Assembly (NCBI RefSeq): GCF_017916475.1
Contig: NZ_JAFMTB010000003.1
Location: 1 to 64,000, forward strand
DNA from: Patulibacter sp. SYSU D01012
GTDB taxonomy: Bacteria > Actinomycetota > Thermoleophilia > Solirubrobacterales > Solirubrobacteraceae
Reading direction: 5' to 3'
DNA length: 64,000 bases
Shown: piece after piece, positions 49,031-58,045 of the stretch
Layout: every line of letters begins with the position of its first letter
How positions within the stretch are numbered: the first letter of the stretch is position 1
Translations under genes and position numbers: made by a program
Notes under the pieces: generated by a model
The model's database searches: none
Seen by the model: only the letters and a program-made list of their open reading frames with translations
What the model was told of the DNA's origin: nothing

Positions 49031-50029
49031 TCAGCCCTGGGCGAAGCCCGAGTCGTCGATCCAGTCCATCTTCGAGCGGAGCTCCTTGCCGGTCTTCTCG
49101 ATCTGGAGGGCCGCCTGCTGCTCGCGCAGGCGGTTGAAGTTCTCGTTGCCGGCGCGGTGCTCGGCGATGAACTCGCGGGCGAAGGTGCCGTCCTGGATCT
49201 CGCCCAGGATCTTCTGCATCTCCTTCTTCGTCTCCGCGTTCACGACGCGCGGGCCGCGGGTCAGGTCGCCGTACTCGGCGGTGTTCGAGATGGAGTAGCG
49301 CATGCCGGCCAGCCCCTTCTCGTACATCAGGTCGACGATGAGCTTGAGCTCGTGGAGGACCTCGAAGTACGCCATCTCGGGCGAGTAGCCGGCCTCGGTG
49401 AGGACCTCGAAGCCCGTCTGCACGAGGGCGGAGGTGCCGCCGCACAGGACGGCCTGCTCGCCGAACAGGTCGGTCTCGGTCTCGTCCTTGAACGTCGTCT
49501 CGATGACGCCGCCGCGGGTGCAGCCGATGCCCTTGGCGTACGCCAGGGTCAGGTCGCGGGCGTTGCCGGTCGCGTCCTGGTGGACGGCGATCAGGCCGGG
49601 GACGCCGGAGCCCTCGAGGTACTGACGACGGACGAGGTGGCCCGGGCCCTTCGGGGCGGCGAGCGCGACGTCGACGTCGGCGGGCGGCTCGACCTCGCCG
49701 TAGAGGATCGAGAAGCCGTGGCCGAAGAGGACGAGGTTGCCGGCGGAGATGCCGTCCTTCGCCTCGGCCCACACGTCGCGGTGCAGCTCGTCGGGGACGA
49801 GGAACTGGACGACGTCGCCCTTCGACGCGGCGTCGGCGATCGAGAGGACCTCGAGGCCGGCGTCCTGCGCCTTCTTCACGGACGAGGAGCCCTCGCGGAG
49901 GCCCACGACGACGCTGACGCCGGAGTCCTTGAGGTTCTGGGCGTGGGCGTGACCCTGCGATCCGAACCCGATGATGGCGACGGTCTTGCCGTCGAGCAGC
50001 GTCAGGTCTGCGTCGTCGTCGTAGAACAT
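49031..50029 (-). CDS. ilvC: Ketol-acid reductoisomerase
   Basis: Class I KARI, 332 aa: isomerises and reduces acetolactate or acetohydroxybutyrate in valine, leucine and isoleucine synthesis. NADPH-binding [31 protein letters not shown] (the Ser-rich beta2-alphaB loop fits NADPH use), [23 protein letters not shown], and acidic metal ligands in [16 protein letters not shown] 50029 has a TAGACT -10 box 8 nt upstream: leaderless. It is away from ilvBN, which are not in the window. Confidence 0.97.
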   Translation of the reverse strand: MFYDDDADLTLLDGKTVAIIGFGSQGHAHAQNLKDSGVSVVVGLREGSSSVKKAQDAGLEVLSIADAASKGDVVQFLVPDELHRDVWAEAKDGISAGNLVLFGHGFSILYGEVEPPADVDVALAAPKGPGHLVRRQYLEGSGVPGLIAVHQDATGNARDLTLAYAKGIGCTRGGVIETTFKDETETDLFGEQAVLCGGTSALVQTGFEVLTEAGYSPEMAYFEVLHELKLIVDLMYEKGLAGMRYSISNTAEYGDLTRGPRVVNAETKKEMQKILGEIQDGTFAREFIAEHRAGNENFNRLREQQAALQIEKTGKELRSKMDWIDDSGFAQG

Positions 50030-50037
50030 GGCCCGGC

Positions 50038-50043
50038 AGTCTA
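50038..50043 (-). promoter_or_regulatory. Probable -10 box of ilvC (leaderless)
   Basis: TAGACT on the minus strand, 8 nt before the ilvC ATG. Confidence 0.5.
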
Positions 50044-50106
50044 CGCGCGGACGCCCGTCCGCGCGGTGCGGTGTTCGGGATCCCGTTCGTCCGTACCCGA
50101 TACCGA

Positions 50107-50985
50107 TCAGGCGTCGGCGGCGATCACCAGCGCCCCGCCCGGGACGGCGACCGCGCCCTCGGGGCCGTCGGGGTCCGGGAACGCGGCGTAGGCGGCGTCG
50201 ATCTCGGCCTCGATCGCGGTGCGGCCCTCCCCCGCGACGTCCTGGAGCGCGCGGGCCGCGCGGTCGGAGATCTCGAGGACGCGCTGCCGGTGCTCGGCCG
50301 CGCTGGCGGAGCGGAAGCGCACCTCGATCCGGTCGGTCTGCGGCAGCACGAAGCCGGCGCCGCCGACGAGCTCCTCCAGCCGCTCCCGCGAGGCGAGGGC
50401 GAAGGGGTTCGGCTCGCTGTCCGGCACGGGCCACGTCTCGAGAAGGCCGTGGCGGTGCAGCACCTCCATCGCGGCGCCGAGCCAGGGGTTGTCCTCCACC
50501 CGGTCCCAGACGGCGAAGGCCAGCCGGCCGCCGGGTCGCAGGACGCGGCGGGCGTCGCGCAGCGCGGTCTCGGGGTCCTGCACGTGCATGTAGCCGAAGC
50601 GGACGAGCAGGGCGTCCACCGACGCGGCCGGCATGTCGAGCCACTCGAGCTCCATCGCGGACGCCTCGACGTTCTGGATGCCCCGCTCCTCGGCGTGCCG
50701 GCGAGCCGCCGCGACCATCGCCTCGGCGCCGTCGCTCAGGATGACCCGGCCGCCCGGGTGCACGAGCTCGGCGGCCAGCAGGCCGGTCTCGCCCAGGCCG
50801 GCGGCGGCCTCGAGGACCACGTGGCCGGGCTGCGGGGCGATCGCGTCGATCATCGCGTGGGCGACCGGGTCGACCGCGGCGTCGAACCACGCGCGCTCGC
50901 GCTCCCAGATCGGCGCCTGGGCCTCCCAGCGTCGGCGGGCGCGGGCGCGCAGCTCGTCGGGCGTGGCGTCGGACTCGGTGCTCAC
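50107..50985 (-). CDS. SAM-dependent methyltransferase (UbiE-like class I)
   Basis: 292 aa. Motif I reads [19 protein letters not shown] (a variant of the usual GxGxG), then [37 protein letters not shown] and [13 protein letters not shown]. An N-terminal [13 protein letters not shown] and a helical C-terminal part complete it. The start is GTG 50985, directly after GGAGGG. It lies next to the menaquinone genes, but is not a clear MenG: the family's conserved DTAF-type N-terminus is missing. Substrate unknown. Confidence 0.72.
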   Translation of the reverse strand: MSTESDATPDELRARARRRWEAQAPIWERERAWFDAAVDPVAHAMIDAIAPQPGHVVLEAAAGLGETGLLAAELVHPGGRVILSDGAEAMVAAARRHAEERGIQNVEASAMELEWLDMPAASVDALLVRFGYMHVQDPETALRDARRVLRPGGRLAFAVWDRVEDNPWLGAAMEVLHRHGLLETWPVPDSEPNPFALASRERLEELVGGAGFVLPQTDRIEVRFRSASAAEHRQRVLEISDRAARALQDVAGEGRTAIEAEIDAAYAAFPDPDGPEGAVAVPGGALVIAADA

Positions 50986-51041
50986 CCCTCCATCGTGGCA
51001 AAGGCCCCCGCCACGCCCGCCGCACGCGCCGGTGCCGCGGA

Positions 51042-51067
51042 CCGGGCCGCCGGGTCCGGCGGCCCGG
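51042..51067 (-). terminator. Hairpin downstream of menE
   Basis: CCGGGCCGCCGG and CCGGCGGCCCGG, 12-bp perfect arms about a 2-nt centre, 54 bp past the menE stop codon. Confidence 0.6.
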
Positions 51068-51121
51068 CGGCCGCGGCCGGCGAGCGCAGGGCCCGGCCGA
51101 CCCCGGCGGGGCGCCCGGCCG

Positions 51122-52459
51122 TCAGCGCAGCTCGCGGCGCAGCAGCTTGCCCGAGGGAGTCCGCGGCAGCGTCTCGACGACCTCGATTTCGCGCGGGCGC
51201 TGGTGGGGCAGCAGCGCGGCGGCGGCGCGGGCGCGGACGGCGTCGGGCTCGACGGTGGCGCCGACCGCCGGCACCAGCTGCGCGCAGACCCGCTCCCCCC
51301 ACTCGGGATCGGGGCGGCCGAAGACCGCGGCCTCGGCCACGGCGGGGTCGGCCTCGAGCACCCGCTCGACCTCGAGGGGCAGCACGTTCTCGCCCCCCGT
51401 GATGATCGTGTCCGCCACGCGCCCGACGATCGCCAGGTGCCCGCGGGCGTCGAAGGCGCCCAGGTCGCCGGTGCGCAGCCGCCCGGCGGGGCCCACGACC
51501 GTCGCGGAGACCGTGGGGCCGGCCACGAGCACCTCGCCGACCACGCCCGGCTCGCGGGTCGGCGCGCCGTCCGGGCCGGCCACCCAGACGCGGGTGCAGA
51601 ACAGCGGGACGCCGAAGGTCGCGATCTGGCTCGCGGCCTCGCTCATGCCGTACGTCGGGGCGACCGGCACCCCGGCCTCCTGGGCCTCCTCGACGAGCCC
51701 CGCCGGGATCGCCGCGCCGCCCAGGAGGGCCCAGCGCAGCGCGGGCGGCCGGCGCAGGCCGGCGTCGAGCAGCCGCCGCAGCGTCGTCGGGACGACCGAG
51801 ATCATCGTCGGGGGCGGGCCGTCCTGCGGGCGGGCGCCCGTCAGCGCCGCCACCACGCGCTCGGTGTCCCAACCCTCGTGCACGACCGCGGTCGTGGCGG
51901 CGATCGTCGAGCGCAGCAGCACGGACAGGCCGCCCACGTGGTTGAGCGGCAGCGCGCAGAGCCACCGCTCGCCGGGCGGGCAGCCCAGGGCGGCGGCCGA
52001 TCCGAGGGCGCTCCACAGCCAGTTGCCGTAGGTCAGCGGGATCGGCTTGGCCGCACCGCTCGTCCCGCTCGTGTGGACGACGATCGCGGTGTCCGCCAGG
52101 TCGAGGCGGTCGCGCAGCGCGGCGTCCGGCGCCGGGGCGAGCGCCGCCACGTCCAGGTCGGCGTCGACGGCGAGCGGCGCACCGGCCAGCCGGCGCTCGC
52201 GCTCGGCGGCCGGCAGCCGCGGGTCGAGCGGCACGACCTCGGCGCCGACGCGCAGCAGGGCGTGGAGCGCGACGACGAAGGGCCGGCCGGGCGGCAGCAC
52301 CAGGCCGACGCGCGCGCCGGGGCGCGCGCCCGCGCCCCACAGCCGCCGGGCGACGTCGTCGACCTCGGCCCGCAGCGCCGCGTACGTCGTGCCGGGGAGC
52401 GCCTCGTGGTCGGGGCGCCGGCGGGCGGCGCGCAGGAGCCAGGACTCGACGGTGGGCAC
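51122..52459 (-). CDS. menE: o-Succinylbenzoate-CoA ligase (ANL superfamily)
   Basis: 445-aa acyl-CoA synthetase. The P-loop [47 protein letters not shown] and the C-terminal [12 protein letters not shown] with the catalytic Lys are all present. The size and the divergent menB next door make OSB-CoA ligase the best assignment; other acyl substrates cannot be excluded from motifs. The start GTG 52459 is chosen because a TAGCCT -10 box ends 7 nt upstream and ANL similarity begins at once ([18 protein letters not shown]). Confidence 0.82.
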   Translation of the reverse strand: MPTVESWLLRAARRRPDHEALPGTTYAALRAEVDDVARRLWGAGARPGARVGLVLPPGRPFVVALHALLRVGAEVVPLDPRLPAAERERRLAGAPLAVDADLDVAALAPAPDAALRDRLDLADTAIVVHTSGTSGAAKPIPLTYGNWLWSALGSAAALGCPPGERWLCALPLNHVGGLSVLLRSTIAATTAVVHEGWDTERVVAALTGARPQDGPPPTMISVVPTTLRRLLDAGLRRPPALRWALLGGAAIPAGLVEEAQEAGVPVAPTYGMSEAASQIATFGVPLFCTRVWVAGPDGAPTREPGVVGEVLVAGPTVSATVVGPAGRLRTGDLGAFDARGHLAIVGRVADTIITGGENVLPLEVERVLEADPAVAEAAVFGRPDPEWGERVCAQLVPAVGATVEPDAVRARAAAALLPHQRPREIEVVETLPRTPSGKLLRRELR

Positions 52460-52466
52460 CCGGTCG

Positions 52467-52472
52467 AGGCTA
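52467..52472 (-). promoter_or_regulatory. Probable -10 box of menE (leaderless)
   Basis: TAGCCT on the minus strand, 7 nt before the menE GTG. Confidence 0.5.
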
Positions 52473-52621
52473 CTCCGGCGCCCGACGCGAGCGGCGAGCC
52501 GCCCGGGCGCGGCGGTCGACCCGCGCACGCGCGAGCGACGGGACGCCAGATGACGCCGTCCACGCCCGCCGGTACGGTGCGCCCGACCCGTCCCGCCGCG
52601 CCGCCCGCGGCCCCGCGCGTC

Positions 52622-52627
52622 TAGCCT
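52622..52627 (+). promoter_or_regulatory. Probable -10 box of menB
   Basis: TAGCCT on the plus strand, 35 nt before the menB GTG, which here has a proper ribosome-binding site (GAAGGAG). The same hexamer serves menE in the opposite direction. Confidence 0.45.
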
Positions 52628-52662
52628 CCCGGGTCGGCCACACGGCGACCGAAGGAGCACCC

Positions 52663-53547
52663 GTGACCGTCACCTGGACCGCCCCCGCCGGGAGCGACTA
52701 CACCGACATCCGCTACGAGCTGGCGGACACGAGCGCGGGCGACGCGGAGCACCCCGTCCGCATCGCGAAGATCACGATCGACCGGCCGGAGGTCCGCAAC
52801 GCCTTCCGCCCGCAGACCATCGTCGAGATCTCGCAGGCGATGGACCGCGCCCGCGAGGACACGACCGTCGGCGCGATCATCCTGACCGGCCAGGGCCCCC
52901 TGGCGTTCTGCTCGGGCGGCGACCAGTCCGTCCGCGGCGACTCGGGCTACCTCGAGGACCCCGACAACCCGCAGCGCCAGCCCTCGGGCTCGTCCGTCGG
53001 CCGCTTCCACGTGACGGACCTGCAGGTGCAGATGCGCCGCACGCCCAAGCCGATCGTCGCGATGGTCGCCGGCTACGCCATCGGCGGCGGCCACGTCCTG
53101 CACCTGCTCTGCGACCTGACGATCGCCGCCGACAACGCGCGCTTCGGCCAGACCGGGCCCAAGGTCGGCTCGTTCGACGGCGGCTTCGGCGCGTCCGTCC
53201 TCGTCGACGCCGTGGGGCCGAAGAAGGCGAAGGAGATCTGGTTCCTCTGCCGCCAGTACTCCGCGCAGGAGGCCCTGACGATGGGCCTGGTCAACACCGT
53301 CGTCCCGCTCGAGCGCCTCGAGGAGGAGACCGTCGCGTGGTGCGAGGAGATGCTGCAGAACTCGCCCTTCGCGCTGCGGCTGCTGAAGGCGAGCTTCCAC
53401 GCCGCCGAGGACGGCTACGCCGGCCTGCAGCAGCTCGCGCACGACACCAACCTCCTCTTCTACGGCTCGGAGGAGGCGCAGGAGGGCCGCGACGCCTACA
53501 AGCAGAAGCGCCGTCCCGACTTCTCGCGCTTCCCCCGGCGCCCGTAG
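52663..53547 (+). CDS. menB: 1,4-Dihydroxy-2-naphthoyl-CoA synthase
   Basis: Crotonase-fold enzyme closing the naphthoquinone ring of o-succinylbenzoyl-CoA; 294 aa. MenB signatures: [54 protein letters not shown] in consecutive blocks, [12 protein letters not shown] and the C-terminal [18 protein letters not shown], which is specific to MenB. The start is GTG 52663 with GAAGGAG 6 nt upstream. Divergent from menE and 103 bp upstream of menA, separated by a palindromic hairpin. Confidence 0.96.
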   Translation: MTVTWTAPAGSDYTDIRYELADTSAGDAEHPVRIAKITIDRPEVRNAFRPQTIVEISQAMDRAREDTTVGAIILTGQGPLAFCSGGDQSVRGDSGYLEDPDNPQRQPSGSSVGRFHVTDLQVQMRRTPKPIVAMVAGYAIGGGHVLHLLCDLTIAADNARFGQTGPKVGSFDGGFGASVLVDAVGPKKAKEIWFLCRQYSAQEALTMGLVNTVVPLERLEEETVAWCEEMLQNSPFALRLLKASFHAAEDGYAGLQQLAHDTNLLFYGSEEAQEGRDAYKQKRRPDFSRFPRRP

Positions 53548-53562
53548 CGCCCGGCCGGCCGC

Positions 53563-53581
53563 GGCGACCGGGCCGGTCGCC
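53563..53581 (+). terminator. Hairpin downstream of menB
   Basis: GGCGACCGG and CCGGTCGCC about one base, 15 nt after the menB stop codon; separates it from menA, which has its own promoter. Confidence 0.5.
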
Positions 53582-53634
53582 GTCGCCGGGGTCGGCCGGC
53601 TCCGCGCGGCCGGCCCCGGGGACGATCCGCGCCC

Positions 53635-53640
53635 TATCGT
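53635..53640 (+). promoter_or_regulatory. Probable -10 box of menA (leaderless)
   Basis: TATCGT, 10 nt before the menA ATG; no ribosome-binding site between them. Confidence 0.45.
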
Positions 53641-53650
53641 CCCTGGGCGT

Positions 53651-54574
53651 ATGAGCACGCACGCCGAGTTCACCGGGGGCGGATCCCGCCCCAGTCCGGT
53701 CCGCATCTGGATCCTCGCCGCGCGCCCACGCACGCTGCCCGTCGGCTTGGCGCCCGTCCTCGTCGGCGCGGCGCTCGCGATCCACCAGGACGCCTTCCGG
53801 CTGCTGCCGTTCCTCGCCGCCGTCCTCGGCGCCCTCTTCATCCAGGTCGGCGCGAACCTGTCCAACGACTACTCCGACGCCCGCCGCGGCGCCGACACCG
53901 AGGATCGCCTGGGCCCGGTGCGCGTGACCGCCGGCGACCTCGTCCCCCCGCGCCAGGTGCTCGTGGCGACGTGGGTCACGTTCGGCCTCGCCGTGCTCTG
54001 CGGCGCCTACCTCATCGCCGAGGCCGGCTGGGTCGTGCTGGCGATCGGGGCCGCGTCAATCGTCGCCGGCCTGCTCTACACGGGCGGCCCGCGGCCCTAC
54101 GGCTACGAGGGCCTGGGCGAGGTGTTCGTCTTCCTCTTCTTCGGCCTCGTCGCCGTCACCGGCACCCACTACGTGCTGACGGAGGACTTCGACGCCACGG
54201 CCCTGGCCCTGGCCGTGCCGGTCGGCCTGCTGGCCGCGGCGGTGCTCGTCGTCAACAACGTGCGCGACATCGACACGGACCGCCGCGCCGGCAAGAACAC
54301 CCTCGCCGTGCGCCTGGGCCGCCCGGCGACGCGGCGCATGTACGCCGCGATGCTCGCCCTGGCCTACGTCGTGACCGCGGTGCTCGGCTTCACGGACGGC
54401 GACCTCTCCCCCTGGGTGCTGCTCGTCGTGCTGACCGCCCCGCTCGCCGTCCGCCTGGCGCGGACCGTCGCGACCCACACGGACGGCCCGACGCTCAACG
54501 GCGTCCTGGCCGGCACGGGGCAGCTCGAGCTGCTCGTCTGCGTGCTGCTCTCCGTCGGCATCGTGCTCTCCTGA
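53651..54574 (+). CDS. menA: 1,4-Dihydroxy-2-naphthoate polyprenyltransferase
   Basis: Integral membrane UbiA-family enzyme attaching the isoprenoid tail to dihydroxynaphthoate; 307 aa with about eight to nine transmembrane helices. Asp-rich prenyl-diphosphate motifs: [18 protein letters not shown] and [22 protein letters not shown]. The N-terminal [20 protein letters not shown] is typical of MenA. ATG 53651 with an upstream TATCGT suggests a leaderless mRNA. An 11-bp hairpin follows the stop codon. Confidence 0.95.
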   Translation: MSTHAEFTGGGSRPSPVRIWILAARPRTLPVGLAPVLVGAALAIHQDAFRLLPFLAAVLGALFIQVGANLSNDYSDARRGADTEDRLGPVRVTAGDLVPPRQVLVATWVTFGLAVLCGAYLIAEAGWVVLAIGAASIVAGLLYTGGPRPYGYEGLGEVFVFLFFGLVAVTGTHYVLTEDFDATALALAVPVGLLAAAVLVVNNVRDIDTDRRAGKNTLAVRLGRPATRRMYAAMLALAYVVTAVLGFTDGDLSPWVLLVVLTAPLAVRLARTVATHTDGPTLNGVLAGTGQLELLVCVLLSVGIVLS

Positions 54575-54604
54575 CGGTCGCCGGCCGGCCCGGCGAGGCA
54601 GCCG

Positions 54605-54637
54605 GCGGTCCGGCCACGGGCCGCCGGGCCGGACCGC
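54605..54637 (+). terminator. Hairpin downstream of menA
   Basis: 11-bp arms (GCGGTCCGGCC and GGCCGGACCGC) with an 11-nt loop, about 30 nt after the stop codon; no T-run. Confidence 0.55.
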
Positions 54638-54672
54638 GGTCCGCCCGGGCGACGGGCCGGCCGCCCGCGCAC

Positions 54673-54678
54673 TAGGCT
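54673..54678 (+). promoter_or_regulatory. Probable -10 box of menC (leaderless)
   Basis: TAGGCT, 7 nt before the menC GTG. Confidence 0.5.
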
Positions 54679-54685
54679 GGCGCGC

Positions 54686-55741
54686 GTGGATCTGCGCATC
54701 CGGGAGGTCGCCCTGCGGCTCGCGCAGCCGATGCGGGCCGCGTGGGGCGAGGTCGCCGAGCGGCGGCTGCTGCTCGTCGAGCTCGAGGACGACGACGGGC
54801 TGATCGGCTACGGCGAGGCCGCGCCGCTCGAGCCCTACGACGGCGTCGCGCTCGCGGCGTGCGCGGCCGCCCTCGAACGCTGCCGCGCCACGCTGGCCGG
54901 CATGCGCGACGGCACCGGCGCCGAGGCGCTCGAGCGCTGCCGGGCCGTCACCGACGTCCCGCACGCCATCGGCGCGATCGACATGGCGCTCTGGGACCGC
55001 GCGTCGCGCCGCGAGGGTCGCTCCGTCGCCGGGATGCTCACCGACGACCCGTTCCGCTGGGTGCCCGTGAACGCCACGATCGGCGGCCACGACCCCGAGG
55101 ACGCCGCGGAGTACGCGCGCGAGTCCGCCGACGCCGGCTTCGAGACGGTGAAGCTGAAGGTCGGTCTGCCCGACGACGAGGAGCGCGTGCGGGCCGTGCG
55201 CGAGGCGATCGGTCCCGACGTGGCGCTGCGCTTGGACGCGAACGGCGGCTGGACCGTCAACGAGGCCCTGCAGGCCATCGACACCCTCTCGCCGTACGGC
55301 GTCGAGCTCGTCGAGGAGCCGGTCCACGGGATCGAGCGCATCCGCACCGTCCGTGACCGCCTGCCCGTGCGGGTGGCGATGGACGAGACCGCCGACGTGC
55401 CGGGCGCGATCGCGTCGGGCGCCGCCGACGCCGTCGTGCTGAAGGTCGGGCGCTCCGGCGGCATCGGCGGCCTGCTCGCCCGCGCGACCCTCGCCCGCTC
55501 GACGCGCGCCGACGTGCTCCTCGCCTCGGCCTGGGACGGGCCGCTCGGCGTCGCCGCCGCAGTCCACGTCGCGGCCGCGCTGCGCCTGCGCGACGCCTCC
55601 GGCCTGGCCACCCTCTCGCTGTTCGAGCCCGCCGCCCTCGACGCCGTCGCGCTGGGCGACGAGAGCCTCGGCGACCTGGCCGGCCGGCTCGTCCCGCGCG
55701 ACGGGACGATCAGCGTCCCGCGCACGCCGGGCCTGATCTGA
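54686..55741 (+). CDS. menC: o-Succinylbenzoate synthase (enolase superfamily)
   Basis: 351-aa muconate-lactonising-type enolase superfamily enzyme; dehydrates SHCHC to o-succinylbenzoate. Seen: VKLKVG (catalytic Lys of KxK), LDANGGW and VELVEEPV (metal ligands), MDETAD, and LKVGRSGGIGG (second catalytic Lys). MenC is hard to separate from dipeptide epimerases by motif alone; the neighbouring menA, menB, menD, menE and menH decide. The start is GTG 54686, 7 nt after TAGGCT. Confidence 0.85.
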   Translation: MDLRIREVALRLAQPMRAAWGEVAERRLLLVELEDDDGLIGYGEAAPLEPYDGVALAACAAALERCRATLAGMRDGTGAEALERCRAVTDVPHAIGAIDMALWDRASRREGRSVAGMLTDDPFRWVPVNATIGGHDPEDAAEYARESADAGFETVKLKVGLPDDEERVRAVREAIGPDVALRLDANGGWTVNEALQAIDTLSPYGVELVEEPVHGIERIRTVRDRLPVRVAMDETADVPGAIASGAADAVVLKVGRSGGIGGLLARATLARSTRADVLLASAWDGPLGVAAAVHVAAALRLRDASGLATLSLFEPAALDAVALGDESLGDLAGRLVPRDGTISVPRTPGLI

Positions 55742-55827
55742 CCCCGGAGGGCGGACCGGACCCGTCGCGGGTCCCGGGCTCGTGGTCGGCGCGCCCCGCG
55801 GAGGGTCGCCGGGCGGCCGTGCCCCGC

Positions 55828-55833
55828 TAACGT
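55828..55833 (+). promoter_or_regulatory. Probable -10 box of nfo (leaderless)
   Basis: TAACGT, 8 nt before the ATG at 55842. Confidence 0.45.
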
Positions 55834-55841
55834 CCGCCGCC

Positions 55842-56729
55842 ATGTCCGACACCGGCGACCTCCCCCTCCTCGGCCTCCACGTCTCCCCCGCGGGCGGCCT
55901 GCCGAAGGCCGTCGAGCGCGGCGTCGAGCGCGGCTGCGAGGCGATCCAGATCTTCAGCCAGTCGCCGCGCCGCTGGGCGCCGACGAACCACAGCCCGGAG
56001 TCGATCGCGCAGTTCCGCGAGGACCTGGCGGCGTCGCCGATCCGCAGCGTCGTCATCCACGCGCTGTACCTGAGCAACGCCGGCACGCCCGACCCCGAGC
56101 TGCGCGAGAAGTCGCTCACCGCCATCACGCACTCCCTGCGGGTGGGCGACGCGATCGGCGCCGACGGCGTGGTCCTGCACCCCGGTTCCGCGAAGGACGG
56201 CCACGTCGGCGAGGCGCTCGCCCGCTGCGGGGACGTGTTCAAGGAGGCGCTCGCCGAGTCGGAGTCCTGCCCGCTGCTGCTCGAGGACACCGCCGGCGCC
56301 GGCGGCACGCTCGGGCGCTCGTTCGACGAGCTCGCGACCCTGCTCGAGGTGTCGGGCGGCCACGAGCGCATCGGCTTCTGCCTGGACTCCTGCCACCTGC
56401 TCGCGTCGGGCTACGACGTGCGCTCGCGCGAGGCGCTCGACGGGGTCCTGGAGGAGGCCGACAAGGCGTTCGGCCTGGACCGCCTGCGCTGCATGCACGT
56501 CAACGACTCGCAGACGCCGCTCGGCTCCAACCGCGACCGCCACGCGCCGCTCGGCACGGGCGAGATCGGCGAGGACGGCATCGCCGCGCTGCTGAGCGAG
56601 CCGCGGTTCGCCGGCCTGCCGGTGATCTTCGAGGGCCCCGGCATCGACGGCAAGGAGCCCTCGGTCCAGGACATGGAGATCGCCAAGCGCCTGCGCGCCG
56701 AGGGCCGCGCCGCCCGCGGGCTGGCGTAG
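55842..56729 (+). CDS. nfo: Endonuclease IV (apurinic/apyrimidinic endonuclease)
   Basis: TIM-barrel, three-zinc AP endonuclease of base-excision repair; 295 aa. Signature elements: LGLHVSPAGGLPKAVERG, IQIFSQSPRRW, LLLEDTAGAGGTLGRSFDEL, FCLDSCHLLASGYD, and MHVNDSQTPLGSNRDRHAPLG followed by GEIGEDG. ATG 55842 is preferred to an upstream GTG because of the -10 box and the conserved start. It sits among menaquinone genes without an obvious functional tie; a hairpin isolates it from the next gene. Confidence 0.92.
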   Translation: MSDTGDLPLLGLHVSPAGGLPKAVERGVERGCEAIQIFSQSPRRWAPTNHSPESIAQFREDLAASPIRSVVIHALYLSNAGTPDPELREKSLTAITHSLRVGDAIGADGVVLHPGSAKDGHVGEALARCGDVFKEALAESESCPLLLEDTAGAGGTLGRSFDELATLLEVSGGHERIGFCLDSCHLLASGYDVRSREALDGVLEEADKAFGLDRLRCMHVNDSQTPLGSNRDRHAPLGTGEIGEDGIAALLSEPRFAGLPVIFEGPGIDGKEPSVQDMEIAKRLRAEGRAARGLA

Positions 56730-56737
56730 TCCACCGG

Positions 56738-56756
56738 CCGCGGCGGAGCGCCGCGG
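56738..56756 (+). terminator. Hairpin downstream of nfo
   Basis: CCGCGGCG, loop GAG, CGCCGCGG, 9 nt after the stop codon. Downstream, 56757-56877 is less GC-rich and must hold the promoter of the next gene; no motif there could be assigned. Confidence 0.55.
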
Positions 56757-56877
56757 CACGGACCTGCGCGGGGGCGACGAAGATTTCACGTCACGTACCC
56801 CCCGCGCATAGGTCCGCTTCAGGTACCGGCGAAAGGATGCAACCAGTCTCGATTCCCGTCCCCAGGAGTCGCCGCAG

Positions 56878-57225
56878 ATGTCGTCGCAACCGCCCCGCCC
56901 CTCATCCCGCCGCCGCCCCGCCGCCCGCATGCGCGCTGCCGCCCGGCCCGTCGCCGTCGCCGGCGTCGTGGCCCTGTCGGCCACCGGCATCGGGATGGCG
57001 GCCGCCCCCGCCGCGGACGCCGGCCCGGTCCAGCACCGGCTCGTCGCCGACGGCTACCTGGCGCCGACCGACGTGACCGGCACGTACGACGCGCGCACCG
57101 GCGCCGCCGTCGCCCGCTGGCAGGCCGCCCACGGCCTGCGCGCGGACGGCCTCGTGGATGTCGTTACCGCCGACGAGCTCCTGGGCACCAGCACTTCGAC
57201 CCCCCAGGAAAGGCCCGCCCGATGA
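56878..57225 (+). CDS. Small exported protein with one peptidoglycan-binding domain
   Basis: 115 aa. A basic N-terminus and hydrophobic stretch (about 20-47, ending AAPAADAG) look like a signal peptide. Residues about 50-103 (VQHRLVADGYLAPTDVTGTYD, then AVARWQAAHGLRADGLVDVVTADELL) match a PG_binding_1 repeat. No catalytic domain, so it may be a wall-binding adaptor. ATG 56878 has AGGAG 9-13 nt upstream. The gene converges on menH with a 14-bp gap. Confidence 0.75.
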   Translation: MSSQPPRPSSRRRPAARMRAAARPVAVAGVVALSATGIGMAAAPAADAGPVQHRLVADGYLAPTDVTGTYDARTGAAVARWQAAHGLRADGLVDVVTADELLGTSTSTPQERPAR

Positions 57226-57239
57226 CCCAGCCCGAGTCC

Positions 57240-57992
57240 TCAGTCCAGCGCACGCAGCGCCGCAGCCACCGCGGCCGGCGCCTCGCGCAGCAGGCCATGG
57301 CCGGCGTCGGGAACAACGACCTGGCCCGCCGGCTGCGCCGCAAGGCCCAGGAGGCGCGCGCCGATCGCGCCGTAGCGGCCGTCGCGCGCGCCGCTGACGA
57401 CGGTCAGCGGCAGCGCAAGCGCCGGCAGTCGCGGCCCCACCGCGGGTACCGCGCCCGCCCCCAGACCGCGTAGCGCGGCCGCGAGCCCGGCGGCGTCGCC
57501 CGCGAGGAGCGCCTCGCGCTGCGCCCGCCGGGCGTCGTCGGGGTCCCCGTCCCACAGCGGCAGCTCGGCCCAGCGCTCCGCGAACGCCTCGAGCCCCTCG
57601 CGCTCCAGGAACGCCGCCTGCGCCTCGTCCGCCTGCACGCGCCGCTCGCGCTCCGCCGGGTCCTCGATCCCCGACGTCGACGACACGAGCACCACCGCCG
57701 ACAGCCGCGCCTGCTCCGCGAGCGCCAGGTGCAGCGCGATGCGGCCGCCCATGGAGTAGCCCGCGAGCACGACGTCCTCCCCCGCCCGCGCGTCGAGCAG
57801 CGCCCGCAGATCGGCGAGCGTGGCCGGCAGGTCGACCGGCCGCTCGCCCGCGGCCGCCCCGTGCCCCCGCAGGTCCGGCGCCACGACGTCGTAGCACCCC
57901 GGCGCCGCCGCCGCGAGCGCGTCCCGCACGCCGTCCCACGACGCGCCCGAGCCGCCGAAGCCGTGGAGGGCGAGGATCGTGCGCCGGGCCAT
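57240..57992 (-). CDS. menH: SHCHC synthase-like alpha/beta hydrolase
   Basis: 250-aa alpha/beta hydrolase. The family's LALHGFGGSGASWDGV oxyanion segment, nucleophile elbow AGYSMGGRIALHLAL, and C-terminal His in PDAGHGLLREAP are all present. MenH eliminates pyruvate from SEPHCHC in menaquinone synthesis; the direct divergence from menD and the size support this, though the fold is common. ATG 57992. The 53-bp menH-menD gap holds both promoters. Its 3' end runs antisense to a spurious plus-strand ORF. Confidence 0.8.
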   Translation of the reverse strand: MARRTILALHGFGGSGASWDGVRDALAAAAPGCYDVVAPDLRGHGAAAGERPVDLPATLADLRALLDARAGEDVVLAGYSMGGRIALHLALAEQARLSAVVLVSSTSGIEDPAERERRVQADEAQAAFLEREGLEAFAERWAELPLWDGDPDDARRAQREALLAGDAAGLAAALRGLGAGAVPAVGPRLPALALPLTVVSGARDGRYGAIGARLLGLAAQPAGQVVVPDAGHGLLREAPAAVAAALRALD

Positions 57993-58045
57993 CCGCGCAG
58001 GCTCGCAGAGCGACGCCGGCCCGCGTTTCGTGGCACCCTCGGTGG

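Noticed and set aside
56780-56870. Sequence with CGAAAGG and GCAACC resembling part of a c-di-GMP (GEMM) riboswitch upstream of the peptidoglycan-binding gene
   Set aside because: The second helix and the conserved CGCAAAGC and GGTAG elements are missing; probably chance.
57222-57473. 83-aa plus-strand ORF starting in an ATGA overlap with the peptidoglycan-binding gene
   Set aside because: It lies antisense to the conserved C-terminal end of menH (catalytic His region); its Arg-rich composition is typical of a GC-rich shadow frame.
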